Source of the DNA: an uncultured Eubacteriales bacterium
Lineage (GTDB): Bacteria > Bacillota > Clostridia > Lachnospirales > Lachnospiraceae
Length of the DNA stretch: 5,299 bases
Assembly: GCA_900313855.1 (NCBI GenBank)
Contig: OMSZ01000168.1
Coordinates: 1 to 5,299, forward strand
Direction: 5' to 3'
This document shows positions 1-5,299 of this stretch, piece after piece. A program made the translations under genes and the position numbers. How positions within the stretch are numbered: position 1 is the stretch's first letter; every line of letters starts with the position of its first letter. Under the pieces are notes generated by a model. It did not search any database. It was not told the origin of the DNA and saw nothing but the letters and a program-made list of their open reading frames with translations.

Positions 1-101
1 GCGGGATGCGCACGGATTCGAATAGGAAGTGAGTCTGCTAAAGCAGACCCGAATCCGGCGCGCAAGACTCGCGAGCGAGTCTTGACGCTGTTAAGCCGCA
101 C
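1..101. repeat. GC-rich branched palindromic element (repeat or structured RNA)
   Basis: The first 100 bases are 59% GC, far above the surrounding DNA, and are almost wholly self-complementary. Arm one: GCGC (8-11), a bulged A12, then CGGATTCG (13-20) pair with CGAATCCG (50-57) and GCGC (58-61). Inside it GTCTGC (33-38) pairs with GCAGAC (43-48) around a TAAA loop, leaving a one-sided loop at 21-32. Arm two: CAAGACTCGC (63-72) pairs perfectly with GCGAGTCTTG (75-84). GCGG (1-4) can pair with CCGC (96-99) and close the two arms into a junction. No T-run follows either hairpin, so they are not ordinary terminators. The element may be a dispersed intergenic palindromic repeat, a leader of the next gene, or a small RNA. 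The sequence does not decide between these, and the element may begin before the window. The folding is seen directly; the role is unknown. Confidence 0.6.
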
Positions 102-121
102 AATAGGGTGAGAGAGAAGAT

Positions 122-391
122 ATGCGTATTTGGGGAAAAATGATTAAGGATAATCATCTTATAAGGGATATGGTAGTTGAGAACTATGATTATTCTATGT
201 CAAGGACTAAAAAGGTATATGATGCGTTAGAGAAAATGTGTTATGAATTCGATCTTGCGAAGCCTATATGGCTTGATATCAACAAGAAAGATTTCATCAG
301 GTTTTCAAGAACAAGATTTACAAAGGACAGCTTTGTTGAGAGTATAGAATTTGATTATCTTGATTTTCAAGTAATAGAGGAGGACTATTGA
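122..391 (+). CDS. Small conserved-looking protein of unknown function (89 aa)
   Basis: An 89-residue soluble protein with no signal peptide, membrane segment or recognised catalytic motif. It is rich in charged and aromatic residues. Residues 30-60 read as amphipathic helix (KKVYDALEKMCYEFDLAKPIW) and the end is acidic (FDYLDFQVIEEDY). Its N-terminal MRIWGK and the LAKPIWLD stretch recall a family of roughly 90-residue hypothetical proteins that I associate with Lachnospiraceae; this is memory, not a search. The ATG at 122 is the first possible start in the frame, because in-frame stops lie at 92-94 and 104-106. The ribosome site is a loose purine run (GAGAGAAG, 112-119). An internal ATG at 140 is the alternative. 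The gene stands alone: a branched palindrome ends about 20 bp before it and a terminator overlaps its stop. Existence as a gene is likely; function is unknown. Confidence 0.72.
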   Translation: MRIWGKMIKDNHLIRDMVVENYDYSMSRTKKVYDALEKMCYEFDLAKPIWLDINKKDFIRFSRTRFTKDSFVESIEFDYLDFQVIEEDY

Positions 392-413
392 TGCTATGTC
401 AATGGTCCTTTTT
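381..413 (+). terminator. Rho-independent terminator overlapping the end of the 89-aa gene
   Basis: AGGACTATTG (381-390) pairs with CAATGGTCCT (400-409), giving ten base pairs with one G-T wobble around a nine-base loop, followed by a T-run (409-413). The left arm contains the last codons of the small gene and the first two bases of its TGA stop (389-391), so the hairpin is partly coding. On the other strand no T-run follows, so it works in the + direction only. It separates the small gene from the htrA-type gene. Confidence 0.75.
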
Positions 414-500
414 CAATTTTGCTGTAAACTTTGTTTCAAGGCATAGAATTTATCGAATGCAGGAGAGTCTTAGAAATATGCAGTTTCAATGTTAATTAAA

Positions 501-564
501 TGTAATTATCACAAAAGTGAAAAAATTCTGTCACAATTTCGTCACAAATTGTAATTATTATAAG
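501..564 (+). promoter_or_regulatory. Probable htrA promoter region with 11-bp-phased TCACAA repeats
   Basis: The hexamer TCACAA occurs at 509-514, 531-536 and 542-547, spaced 22 and 11 bp, so all three face the same side of the helix. The last two form GTCACA-N5-GTCACA (530-546). This resembles the 11-bp direct repeats bound by OmpR-family response regulators: Bacillus PhoP TT(A/C/T)ACA-N5 pairs and E. coli PhoB CTGTCA boxes. TGTAATTAT is also repeated (501-509 and 550-558). A -10-like TATTAT (556-561) lies just downstream with no good -35 hexamer 16-18 bp before it, as expected of an activator-dependent promoter. The repeats are seen; the regulator and the exact start site are inferred. The rest of the 392-651 spacer shows only a possible 6-bp stem (585-590 with 624-629) in the leader. 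Confidence 0.42.
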
Positions 565-651
565 CCACATAAGATAAAAATGCAGCGAACAGGGGCAGAT
601 ATTAGATAAGCCGCATATAAGCAGTTCGCCAATGAAAGGCAGGTTTTAGTT

Positions 652-2370
652 ATGGATAACGAGAGCATCAATAGGGATGGCATGAGTCAGAACAGTGCAG
701 AAGAGTCAACGTCGGAAGCTTTTACAGAGAAGGCTGAAACAGTTGTTGATGTAAGTGAAACTGTTAAGACAGAGAAGAGTGGCAGCGAAAGCACATTTAA
801 GCCTGAGGCAGGAACAGAGGAGACAGCCACATACCGTATGAATAAAGAAGCTGTTCCGGTACAAAGGGAATATGTTAATCAGACAGCAACGGGTAATCCG
901 TATCAGAGTGCCAATACCTATGGACAGGGAATATATACCGGCAATGATTACGCAGCTGCCGGAGCTGATACAGGAAAGAAGAAAGGGAAGAAAGCCAAGA
1001 AAAAGGGCAGCGGCAAGTTTAAGAGAGGTCTTGCCTTTGTCGGAAAGGCAGCAGCTTTTGGTATTGTTGCCGGAGGAATAATGTTTGGAATTAATGCTCT
1101 TGGCAATAAGGCGATCAATAAAAAAGCAAAGCCGTTAGAGGTTAGAACGGTAACTACTGCTGACAGCGGAATGAAGGAGAATAACGTAGAGAATAATGTA
1201 GCCGATGTTGCAGAAGAGGTTATGCCTTCGATCGTATCAATAACCAATACTTCAGTACAGGTGGTAAGATCGTGGTTCCAGTCTTACGAGCAGGAGGTTC
1301 AGGGTGCCGGCTCAGGTATTATCATAGGTCAGACTGACAAAGAGATTCTTGTGGCAACCAATAATCATGTTATAGACGGTGCAAAAGAGCTTACGGTATC
1401 ATTTAGTGATGAAACGGCTGTTGAAGCAACTGTCAAGGGTGTTGATAAGGCAATGGATCTTGCAGTACTCGCAATTGATGTAGACGATATGGAAAGCGAC
1501 ACATTAAGCAAGATCAAGGTTGCGGCGCTTGGTTCGTCTGACGATCTTAGAGTTGGTGACAATGCTATTGCAATTGGTAATGCTTTAGGATACGGTCAGT
1601 CGGTAACAGTCGGTTATATAAGCGCACTTGACAGAGAAGTTGATGCTGACGGCAAGACAATGAAGCTTCTTCAGACAGATGCTGCAATCAATCCCGGTAA
1701 CAGCGGCGGAGCTTTACTTAACAGCAAGGGTGAAGTTATCGGAATCAACACCATGAAATACGTTGACAGTAAAGTTGAAGGAATGGGATATGCAATTCCT
1801 ATTTCTAAGGCAATTCCTGTAATCAATGATCTTATGGAGCAGAAGGTTATCAAAGAGAGTGAACAGGGTTATCTTGGAATTCAGGGTAATGATATAACTG
1901 ATGAATACGCTAAGAATTTCAATATGCCTAACGGTGTATATGTAACTAAGATACTTGATGATTCGCCGGCTGATAAATGCGGACTTAAGGCAGGAGATAT
2001 CATCACAAAGTTTGGTGACAGAGAAGTATCTACCATGCAGGAACTTCAAAGCATTCTTTCAAGAAAGGAAGCAGGTGAAGAGGTTTCCATGGTTGTTAAG
2101 AGAAATAACGAGAAGGGTGAGTATAAGGAGATTACGCTTACCGTAACACTCGGAGCTAAGAAGGATATGCCGGATAACGACAAGAAGTCATCTAAGAAGG
2201 ATGATAAGAAGAAAAAAGACAACAAGGACGAAAAGTCGGATGACACAGAGGAGGATTCTGATAATACAGATGGCAATTATGATGAATATCAGCAGGATGA
2301 CGGATCAGGATATCAGCAGATAGATCCGGATGATTTCTTCAGAGAGTTTGATGAATTCTTCCAGAGATAA
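652..2370 (+). CDS. htrA: Membrane-anchored HtrA/DegP-family serine protease with one PDZ domain
   Basis: Trypsin-like S1C protease that, by family, degrades or refolds misfolded proteins on the outer face of the membrane. Residues 1-108 are a low-complexity, presumably cytoplasmic region rich in Glu, Ser and Thr. A Lys-rich stop (109-125) precedes one membrane segment (about 126-150), which places the rest outside. The protease domain spans about 180-400 with an intact triad: His239 in TNNHVIDGA, Asp269 in MDLAVLAID, Ser351 in NPGNSGGALLN. The PDZ domain (about 404-500) starts with the ligand-loop motif GYLGI (406-410) and contains LKAGDIITKFGDREV. After it comes a Lys/Asp-rich tail (503-550) ending in an acidic, Phe-rich motif (DPDDFFREFDEFFQR). 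At 572 residues it is longer than Bacillus HtrA because of the N-terminal region and the tail. The ATG has a modest site (AAAGGCAGG, 635-643). The gene is monocistronic, with a terminator at 2431-2468. The class is secure; which HtrA paralogue this is cannot be told. Confidence 0.95.
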   Translation: MDNESINRDGMSQNSAEESTSEAFTEKAETVVDVSETVKTEKSGSESTFKPEAGTEETATYRMNKEAVPVQREYVNQTATGNPYQSANTYGQGIYTGNDYAAAGADTGKKKGKKAKKKGSGKFKRGLAFVGKAAAFGIVAGGIMFGINALGNKAINKKAKPLEVRTVTTADSGMKENNVENNVADVAEEVMPSIVSITNTSVQVVRSWFQSYEQEVQGAGSGIIIGQTDKEILVATNNHVIDGAKELTVSFSDETAVEATVKGVDKAMDLAVLAIDVDDMESDTLSKIKVAALGSSDDLRVGDNAIAIGNALGYGQSVTVGYISALDREVDADGKTMKLLQTDAAINPGNSGGALLNSKGEVIGINTMKYVDSKVEGMGYAIPISKAIPVINDLMEQKVIKESEQGYLGIQGNDITDEYAKNFNMPNGVYVTKILDDSPADKCGLKAGDIITKFGDREVSTMQELQSILSRKEAGEEVSMVVKRNNEKGEYKEITLTVTLGAKKDMPDNDKKSSKKDDKKKKDNKDEKSDDTEEDSDNTDGNYDEYQQDDGSGYQQIDPDDFFREFDEFFQR

Positions 2371-2430
2371 TTTATCATATCAGTATAATACCCTTTCGAT
2401 TTTGGGCAGCTTATAACTTGCATTTCATAT

Positions 2431-2468
2431 AAGAGAGACATCGCTTTGGCGGTGTCTTTCTTTTTCTT
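2431..2468 (+). terminator. Rho-independent terminator after the htrA-type gene
   Basis: AGACATCGC (2436-2444) pairs with GCGGTGTCT (2449-2457) around a TTTG loop with one G-T wobble, followed by a T-rich tail (TTCTTTTTCTT, 2458-2468). The stem can be extended outward by AAGAG (2431-2435) pairing into the tail. A further perfect inverted repeat, TCATATAA (2425-2432) with TTATATGA (2474-2481), encloses it. It lies about 60 bp after the protease stop and isolates that gene from the transporter operon. Confidence 0.88.
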
Positions 2469-2482
2469 AGCATTTATATGAT

Positions 2483-2503
2483 ATTTGTGAAAGAAATGTG
2501 AAA
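2483..2503 (-). promoter_or_regulatory. 11-bp-phased TTCACA repeat, candidate response-regulator box
   Basis: Read on the minus strand this is TTCACA-N5-TTCACA; on the plus strand TGTGAAA occurs at 2486-2492 and 2497-2503, exactly 11 bp apart. It fits the Bacillus PhoP direct-repeat consensus TT(A/C/T)ACA-N5. Aligned with the htrA upstream box (529-549, plus strand) it matches at 16 of 21 positions. It ends 24 bp before the -35 hexamer of the transporter promoter. The repeat is seen; a regulator common to both genes is inferred. Confidence 0.35.
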
Positions 2504-2521
2504 AAGAAAAAATTTGTAAAT

Positions 2522-2541
2522 TGACTATTGACCAATGGTCA
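2522..2541. promoter_or_regulatory. Upstream operator O1, TetR-type palindrome over the -35
   Basis: TGACTATTGACCAATGGTCA is a 20-bp imperfect palindrome (16 of 20 positions symmetric). It contains the perfect dyad TGACCA-A-TGGTCA (2529-2541) and an overlapping 13-mer TGACTATTGACCA (2522-2534) that nearly matches the core of the downstream operator. It covers the -35 hexamer, so a bound protein would block RNA polymerase. Size and symmetry are typical of TetR/AcrR-family sites. No regulator gene is inside the window, so the identity of the protein is inference. Confidence 0.62.
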
Positions 2542-2556
2542 TTTTTGTAGTATATT
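2528..2556 (+). promoter_or_regulatory. Sigma-A-type promoter of the MMPL operon
   Basis: A -35 hexamer TTGACC (2528-2533), a 17-bp spacer and a -10 hexamer TATATT (2551-2556) put the transcription start near 2563, about 93 bases before the transporter ATG. Spacing and hexamers are close to the vegetative consensus. The -35 lies inside a palindromic operator (2522-2541), and a second operator covers the early transcribed region (2568-2590), so the promoter looks intrinsically strong but repressible. Confidence 0.7.
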
Positions 2557-2567
2557 TACCTTAAATG

Positions 2568-2590
2568 AAAAATGACTATTGTTCATTTTT
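2568..2590. promoter_or_regulatory. Downstream operator O2, palindrome in the MMPL leader
   Basis: AAAAATGA (2568-2575) and TCATTTTT (2583-2590) are perfect inverted arms around a seven-base centre. The core TGACTATTGTTCA (2573-2585) matches the O1 13-mer TGACTATTGACCA at 11 of 13 positions, so both sites probably bind the same protein. It lies at about +6 to +28. In RNA the arms could also form a weak AU hairpin, but the match to O1 favours a DNA operator. Confidence 0.58.
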
Positions 2591-2655
2591 AATAAAACAC
2601 AGTTTCAACAAAATGCTGTGCACAAAGAAGATATTCTGAAAGGAGAGCGAGTGAA

Positions 2656-4767
2656 ATGGTTGCAGTCGGTAAATGGATAACCAGACACAAAGCAATAATA
2701 ATCATTTTAAGCATTTTGTTAATCATTCCTTCAGTATTAGGCATGATTAAGACAAGAACCAATTATGATCTGTTAAGCTATCTGCCGGAATCGTTAGAGA
2801 CGGTTTCAGGACAGAACATAATGGTGGATGAATTCGGAATGGGCGGATTCTCCATGATAATTGTAGAGGGTATGGAGATGAAGGATATCAGTACCCTTAA
2901 GGAAAAGATAATGGATATAGATCACGTTGAGGACGTTATATGGTACGACAGCATAATGGATATAACAGTTCCTTATGAGATGCTTCCTGAAAAATACAGG
3001 GATGCGATCTTTAACGGTGATGCAACGATGATGATCGCGTTGTTTGATGATACGACATCAGCAGATAATTCAATGAATGCGGTTACGGAGATTAGAAAGG
3101 TTGTAAATGAGCAGTGCTTTGTTTCAGGTATGACAGCATTGGTTACCGATGTTAAGGACTTAGCGCTTTCACAGATTCCGATCTATGTTGTGATCGCAGC
3201 GATATCAACTTTATTTGTGTTGATACTTACGATGGATTCCTTCTTTACACCGGTCATTTTCCTAAGTGGTATAGGTCTTGCAGTCCTTTATAATCTTGGA
3301 ACAAACTATTTCTTAGGAGAAACTAGTTATATAACAACAGCTCTTACGGCAGTTCTTCAGCTTGGTGTTACGATGGATTATTCGATCTTTTTGTTAGAGA
3401 GCTATAGAGCTAATAAGGTTAAGTATCCGGATGATAAGGAAAGGGCAATGGCACATGCGATTTCTAACACCTTCGTTTCAGTTTGCGGAAGCTCACTTAC
3501 GACGGTCGCAGGATTCTTGGCATTATGTGTTATGACCTTTGCACTTGGTAAGGATTTGGGAATTGTAATGTCGAAGGGTGTGGTGCTTGGCGTTATAGTA
3601 TGTGTAACAGTTCTTCCATGTCTTATACTTGTGTTTGATAAACAGATTGAGAGATGGAGCCATAAGGAATGGATACCTGAATTTCATAAGCTTTCGGATT
3701 TCATATTGAAATACAGATGGATAGCAGTAGTATTATTCGTACTTTTGTTTATTCCTGCAGCCTATGGTAACAACCATGTTTCAATTTACTATAACATTGA
3801 CAGAGGACTTCCTGAGGATCTTCCTTCTTCAATTGCCAACAGGAAGCTTGAGGACGAGTTTAACATGAGCGTCATGCATGTGGTAATGCTTCCGTCAGAC
3901 CTTGATTCTACCGAGAAATCTAAAGCGATCGATGAAATGAAGAAGGTCGATGGAGTCAAATGGGTTATCGGAATGAATTCGGTACTTGGAGCGGATGTTC
4001 CGGAATCAATGGTTCCTAAGAAATATAAAGAGATGCTTTCGAGTGATAATTACGAGCTGATGTTTGTCTGCTCTAACTATAAAACTGCAACAGATGAGGT
4101 TAACAAACAGATTGCAGAGCTTACAAAGATTGCAAAGGGCGTAGATGAATCCTCAATGGTGATCGGTGAAGCGCCGCTTACTAAGGATCTTATGGATACA
4201 ACCAATATTGATCTTAAGAGAGTTAACTACCTTTCAATCGCAGCAATTTTCATAATTATAATGATCACATTTAAGTCAATATCCCTTCCGGTTATTTTGG
4301 TTTCGGTTATTGAGTTTGCGATATGCGTTAACATGTCGTTCCCATATTACAGTCATACTTCTTTAGTATTCGTGGCAAGTATAGTAATAGGAAGTATTCA
4401 GCTTGGTGCTACCGTTGACTACGCGATACTGATGACTTCAAGATATCTAAAGGAAAGAAGTCAGGGTAAGGCTAAGAAAGAAGCGATATCAATCGCCCAT
4501 AAGGCATCTATCAAATCGATAATAATCAGTGGTTCATGCTTCTTTGCGGCAACATTTGGTATTACGCTTTATTCAAGTATCGATATGATCGGTTCTATAT
4601 GTACATTGCTTGCGCGTGGCGCCGTAATAAGTGTGGTTGTCGTTATCACGATGCTTCCGGCTATGCTGTGGATATTTGATCCGGTTATCTGTAAGACAAC
4701 ATGGGGGCTTAGACATATTAAGCTTTCAGATAAGAGCAGCAAAGAGGATGCAGTACAGCAGGTATAA
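2656..4767 (+). CDS. MMPL-family (RND superfamily) membrane transporter
   Basis: A 703-residue transporter with the duplicated RND layout, expected to use the proton gradient to export hydrophobic or lipid-like substrates; the substrate is unknown. Each half has one membrane helix, a large outer domain and five more helices. TM1 is about 14-30, the first outer domain 31-173, TM2-6 about 174-327, TM7 about 353-371, the second outer domain 372-522 and TM8-12 about 523-675. The duplication shows in VPYEMLPEKY (105-114) against VPESMVPKKY (448-457), and in the TM4/TM10 proton-relay motifs GVTMDY (Asp241) and GATVDY (Asp588), the Asp-Tyr pair typical of MMPL proteins. Length fits the roughly 700-residue Firmicute members rather than the larger mycobacterial MmpL3. 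The ATG at 2656 follows AAAGGAG (2639-2645). The gene is first in an operon behind a double operator, with an exported protein 50 bp downstream. Confidence 0.93.
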   Translation: MVAVGKWITRHKAIIIILSILLIIPSVLGMIKTRTNYDLLSYLPESLETVSGQNIMVDEFGMGGFSMIIVEGMEMKDISTLKEKIMDIDHVEDVIWYDSIMDITVPYEMLPEKYRDAIFNGDATMMIALFDDTTSADNSMNAVTEIRKVVNEQCFVSGMTALVTDVKDLALSQIPIYVVIAAISTLFVLILTMDSFFTPVIFLSGIGLAVLYNLGTNYFLGETSYITTALTAVLQLGVTMDYSIFLLESYRANKVKYPDDKERAMAHAISNTFVSVCGSSLTTVAGFLALCVMTFALGKDLGIVMSKGVVLGVIVCVTVLPCLILVFDKQIERWSHKEWIPEFHKLSDFILKYRWIAVVLFVLLFIPAAYGNNHVSIYYNIDRGLPEDLPSSIANRKLEDEFNMSVMHVVMLPSDLDSTEKSKAIDEMKKVDGVKWVIGMNSVLGADVPESMVPKKYKEMLSSDNYELMFVCSNYKTATDEVNKQIAELTKIAKGVDESSMVIGEAPLTKDLMDTTNIDLKRVNYLSIAAIFIIIMITFKSISLPVILVSVIEFAICVNMSFPYYSHTSLVFVASIVIGSIQLGATVDYAILMTSRYLKERSQGKAKKEAISIAHKASIKSIIISGSCFFAATFGITLYSSIDMIGSICTLLARGAVISVVVVITMLPAMLWIFDPVICKTTWGLRHIKLSDKSSKEDAVQQV

Positions 4768-4817
4768 GTTATTACCATTACGGATGTTTAGATAGAATTA
4801 TTTAAGGAGGAATCATT

Positions 4818-5299
4818 ATGAAATCATTAAAACGTATTACAGCAGTTACTCTTTCGGCAGCATTGGTGGCAGGGCTTGTCACAGGACCGGTCAATGTAAG
4901 TTATGCAGCCGGGAATATAGAAAAAGAAGAAACCGTGTATGTTAATCAGACTGCCGGCGGCGATGTTAAGAGTATAACGGTATCTGACTGGCTTAAAAAT
5001 GTATCGGGAACCGGTGAGATTAAGGACAGATCAAATCTTAAGGATATCAAGAATGTCAAGGGCAATGAGAAATTTACCGAGGAAAACGGGAATCTTACCT
5101 GGCAGGCAAATGATACGGATATCTATTATCAGGGTACTACAACAGAGAAGCTGCCTGTTGGCGTTAAGATAAGCTATAAGCTTGATGGCAAGGACATTAC
5201 TGCGGAGGAGCTTGCCGGTAAGTCGGGAAATGTTGAGATCATTATCAATTATGTAAATGATACTTCTTATGAGGATGAGATAGACGGTGAGAAGGCGCA
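4818..5299 (+). CDS. Sec-exported protein paired with the MMPL transporter (5' part only)
   Basis: The first 160 codons are present and the frame runs off the window end. The ATG has an ideal site, AAGGAGG (4804-4810), seven bases upstream. Residues 1-30 form a Sec signal peptide: positive MKSLKR, a hydrophobic core (VTLSAALVAGLV), and a likely cut after VSYA at 30. The mature part is hydrophilic and beta-rich, with ETVYVNQTAGGDVKSITVSDWL (39-59 region), an LTWQANDTDIYYQG stretch (93-106) and KLPVGVKISYKLDGKDI (111-127). This start recalls clostridial exported proteins, sometimes labelled YhgE/Pip-like, that sit next to MMPL genes and continue into long coiled-coil and membrane regions. That is recalled, not checked, and no such region is visible here. 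Only 50 bp and no terminator separate it from the transporter, so it is probably cotranscribed and may be an outer-face partner or adaptor. Its true length and function cannot be judged. Confidence 0.85.
   Translation, partial: MKSLKRITAVTLSAALVAGLVTGPVNVSYAAGNIEKEETVYVNQTAGGDVKSITVSDWLKNVSGTGEIKDRSNLKDIKNVKGNEKFTEENGNLTWQANDTDIYYQGTTTEKLPVGVKISYKLDGKDITAEELAGKSGNVEIIINYVNDTSYEDEIDGEKA

Noticed and set aside
82..110. TTGACG at 82-87 as a -35 for the small gene
   Set aside because: No acceptable -10 hexamer lies 16-18 bp downstream, and the hexamer is part of a hairpin arm.
1..111. Open frame from the window edge to a TGA at 109-111 (36 codons, ending LLSRTIG), possibly the tail of an upstream gene
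   Set aside because: It runs entirely through the palindromic element, has an Arg/Ala-rich composition dictated by the hairpin arms, and overlaps the ribosome site of the next gene. It could still be a gene tail that has taken up the repeat; upstream sequence is needed.
509..520. TCAC-AAAA-GTGA as an independent operator palindrome
   Set aside because: Arms of only four bases in AT-rich DNA; better explained as part of the phased TCACAA set.
872..1247. Overlapping open frames on both strands inside the 5' half of the protease gene (872-1081 plus; 948-1247 minus)
   Set aside because: Shadows of the HtrA frame: low-complexity translations from the Lys-rich and Gly/Ala stretch, with no ribosome site or family resemblance.
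1365..2276. Open frames within the protease and PDZ region (1365-1562, 1671-1853, 1714-2049 and 2046-2276 minus; 1955-2146 plus)
   Set aside because: All lie inside the well-supported HtrA coding frame and show Ser/Leu-rich antisense composition without start signals.
2598..2620. Hairpin CACAG/CTGTG in the MMPL leader
   Set aside because: Only five base pairs with a 13-base loop, no T-run and no link to the ribosome site; expected by chance.
4569..4778. Minus-strand open frame over the end of the transporter gene
   Set aside because: Antisense shadow of the last MMPL membrane helices; there is no promoter or ribosome site and it crosses the stop of a secure gene.

Overview
The window looks like chromosomal DNA from a low-GC Gram-positive anaerobe, most likely a Lachnospiraceae-type Clostridium relative. 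This rests on AT-rich intergenic DNA (23% GC in 481-580), purine-rich ribosome binding sites, a one-membrane (no outer membrane) style of exported proteins, and the look of the small first protein and of the MMPL/partner pair. The genus cannot be fixed from the sequence alone. All four genes are on the + strand.

Layout. Positions 1-101 hold a GC-rich (59% GC in 1-100), strongly self-complementary element that can fold into a branched structure. It lies just ahead of a small 89-residue protein of unknown function (122-391). The terminator hairpin of that gene is built partly from its own last codons (381-413). A 260-bp AT-rich spacer follows. It carries 11-bp-phased TCACAA repeats resembling a response-regulator (PhoP/PhoB-type) box ahead of a membrane-anchored HtrA-family serine protease (652-2370). 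The protease has an intact His239/Asp269/Ser351 triad, one PDZ domain and long charged tails, and its gene ends at a clear terminator (2431-2468).

A second spacer (2371-2655) holds another 11-bp-phased repeat on the opposite strand, matching the htrA one at 16 of 21 positions. Next comes a good sigma-A promoter (TTGACC, 17 bp, TATATT) with palindromic TetR-type operator sequences over the -35 and again just after the start site. This promoter drives an MMPL/RND-type transporter of 703 residues (2656-4767) and, 50 bp further on with no terminator between, a Sec-exported protein cut by the window end (4818-5299).

Taken together, this is a cell-envelope neighbourhood: an extracytoplasmic quality-control protease next to a repressible transporter plus exported partner. 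Nothing here is plainly a new system. The points most worth a second look are the shared phased repeat upstream of both htrA and the transporter, the double operator without a visible repressor gene, and the branched palindromic element at the left edge.
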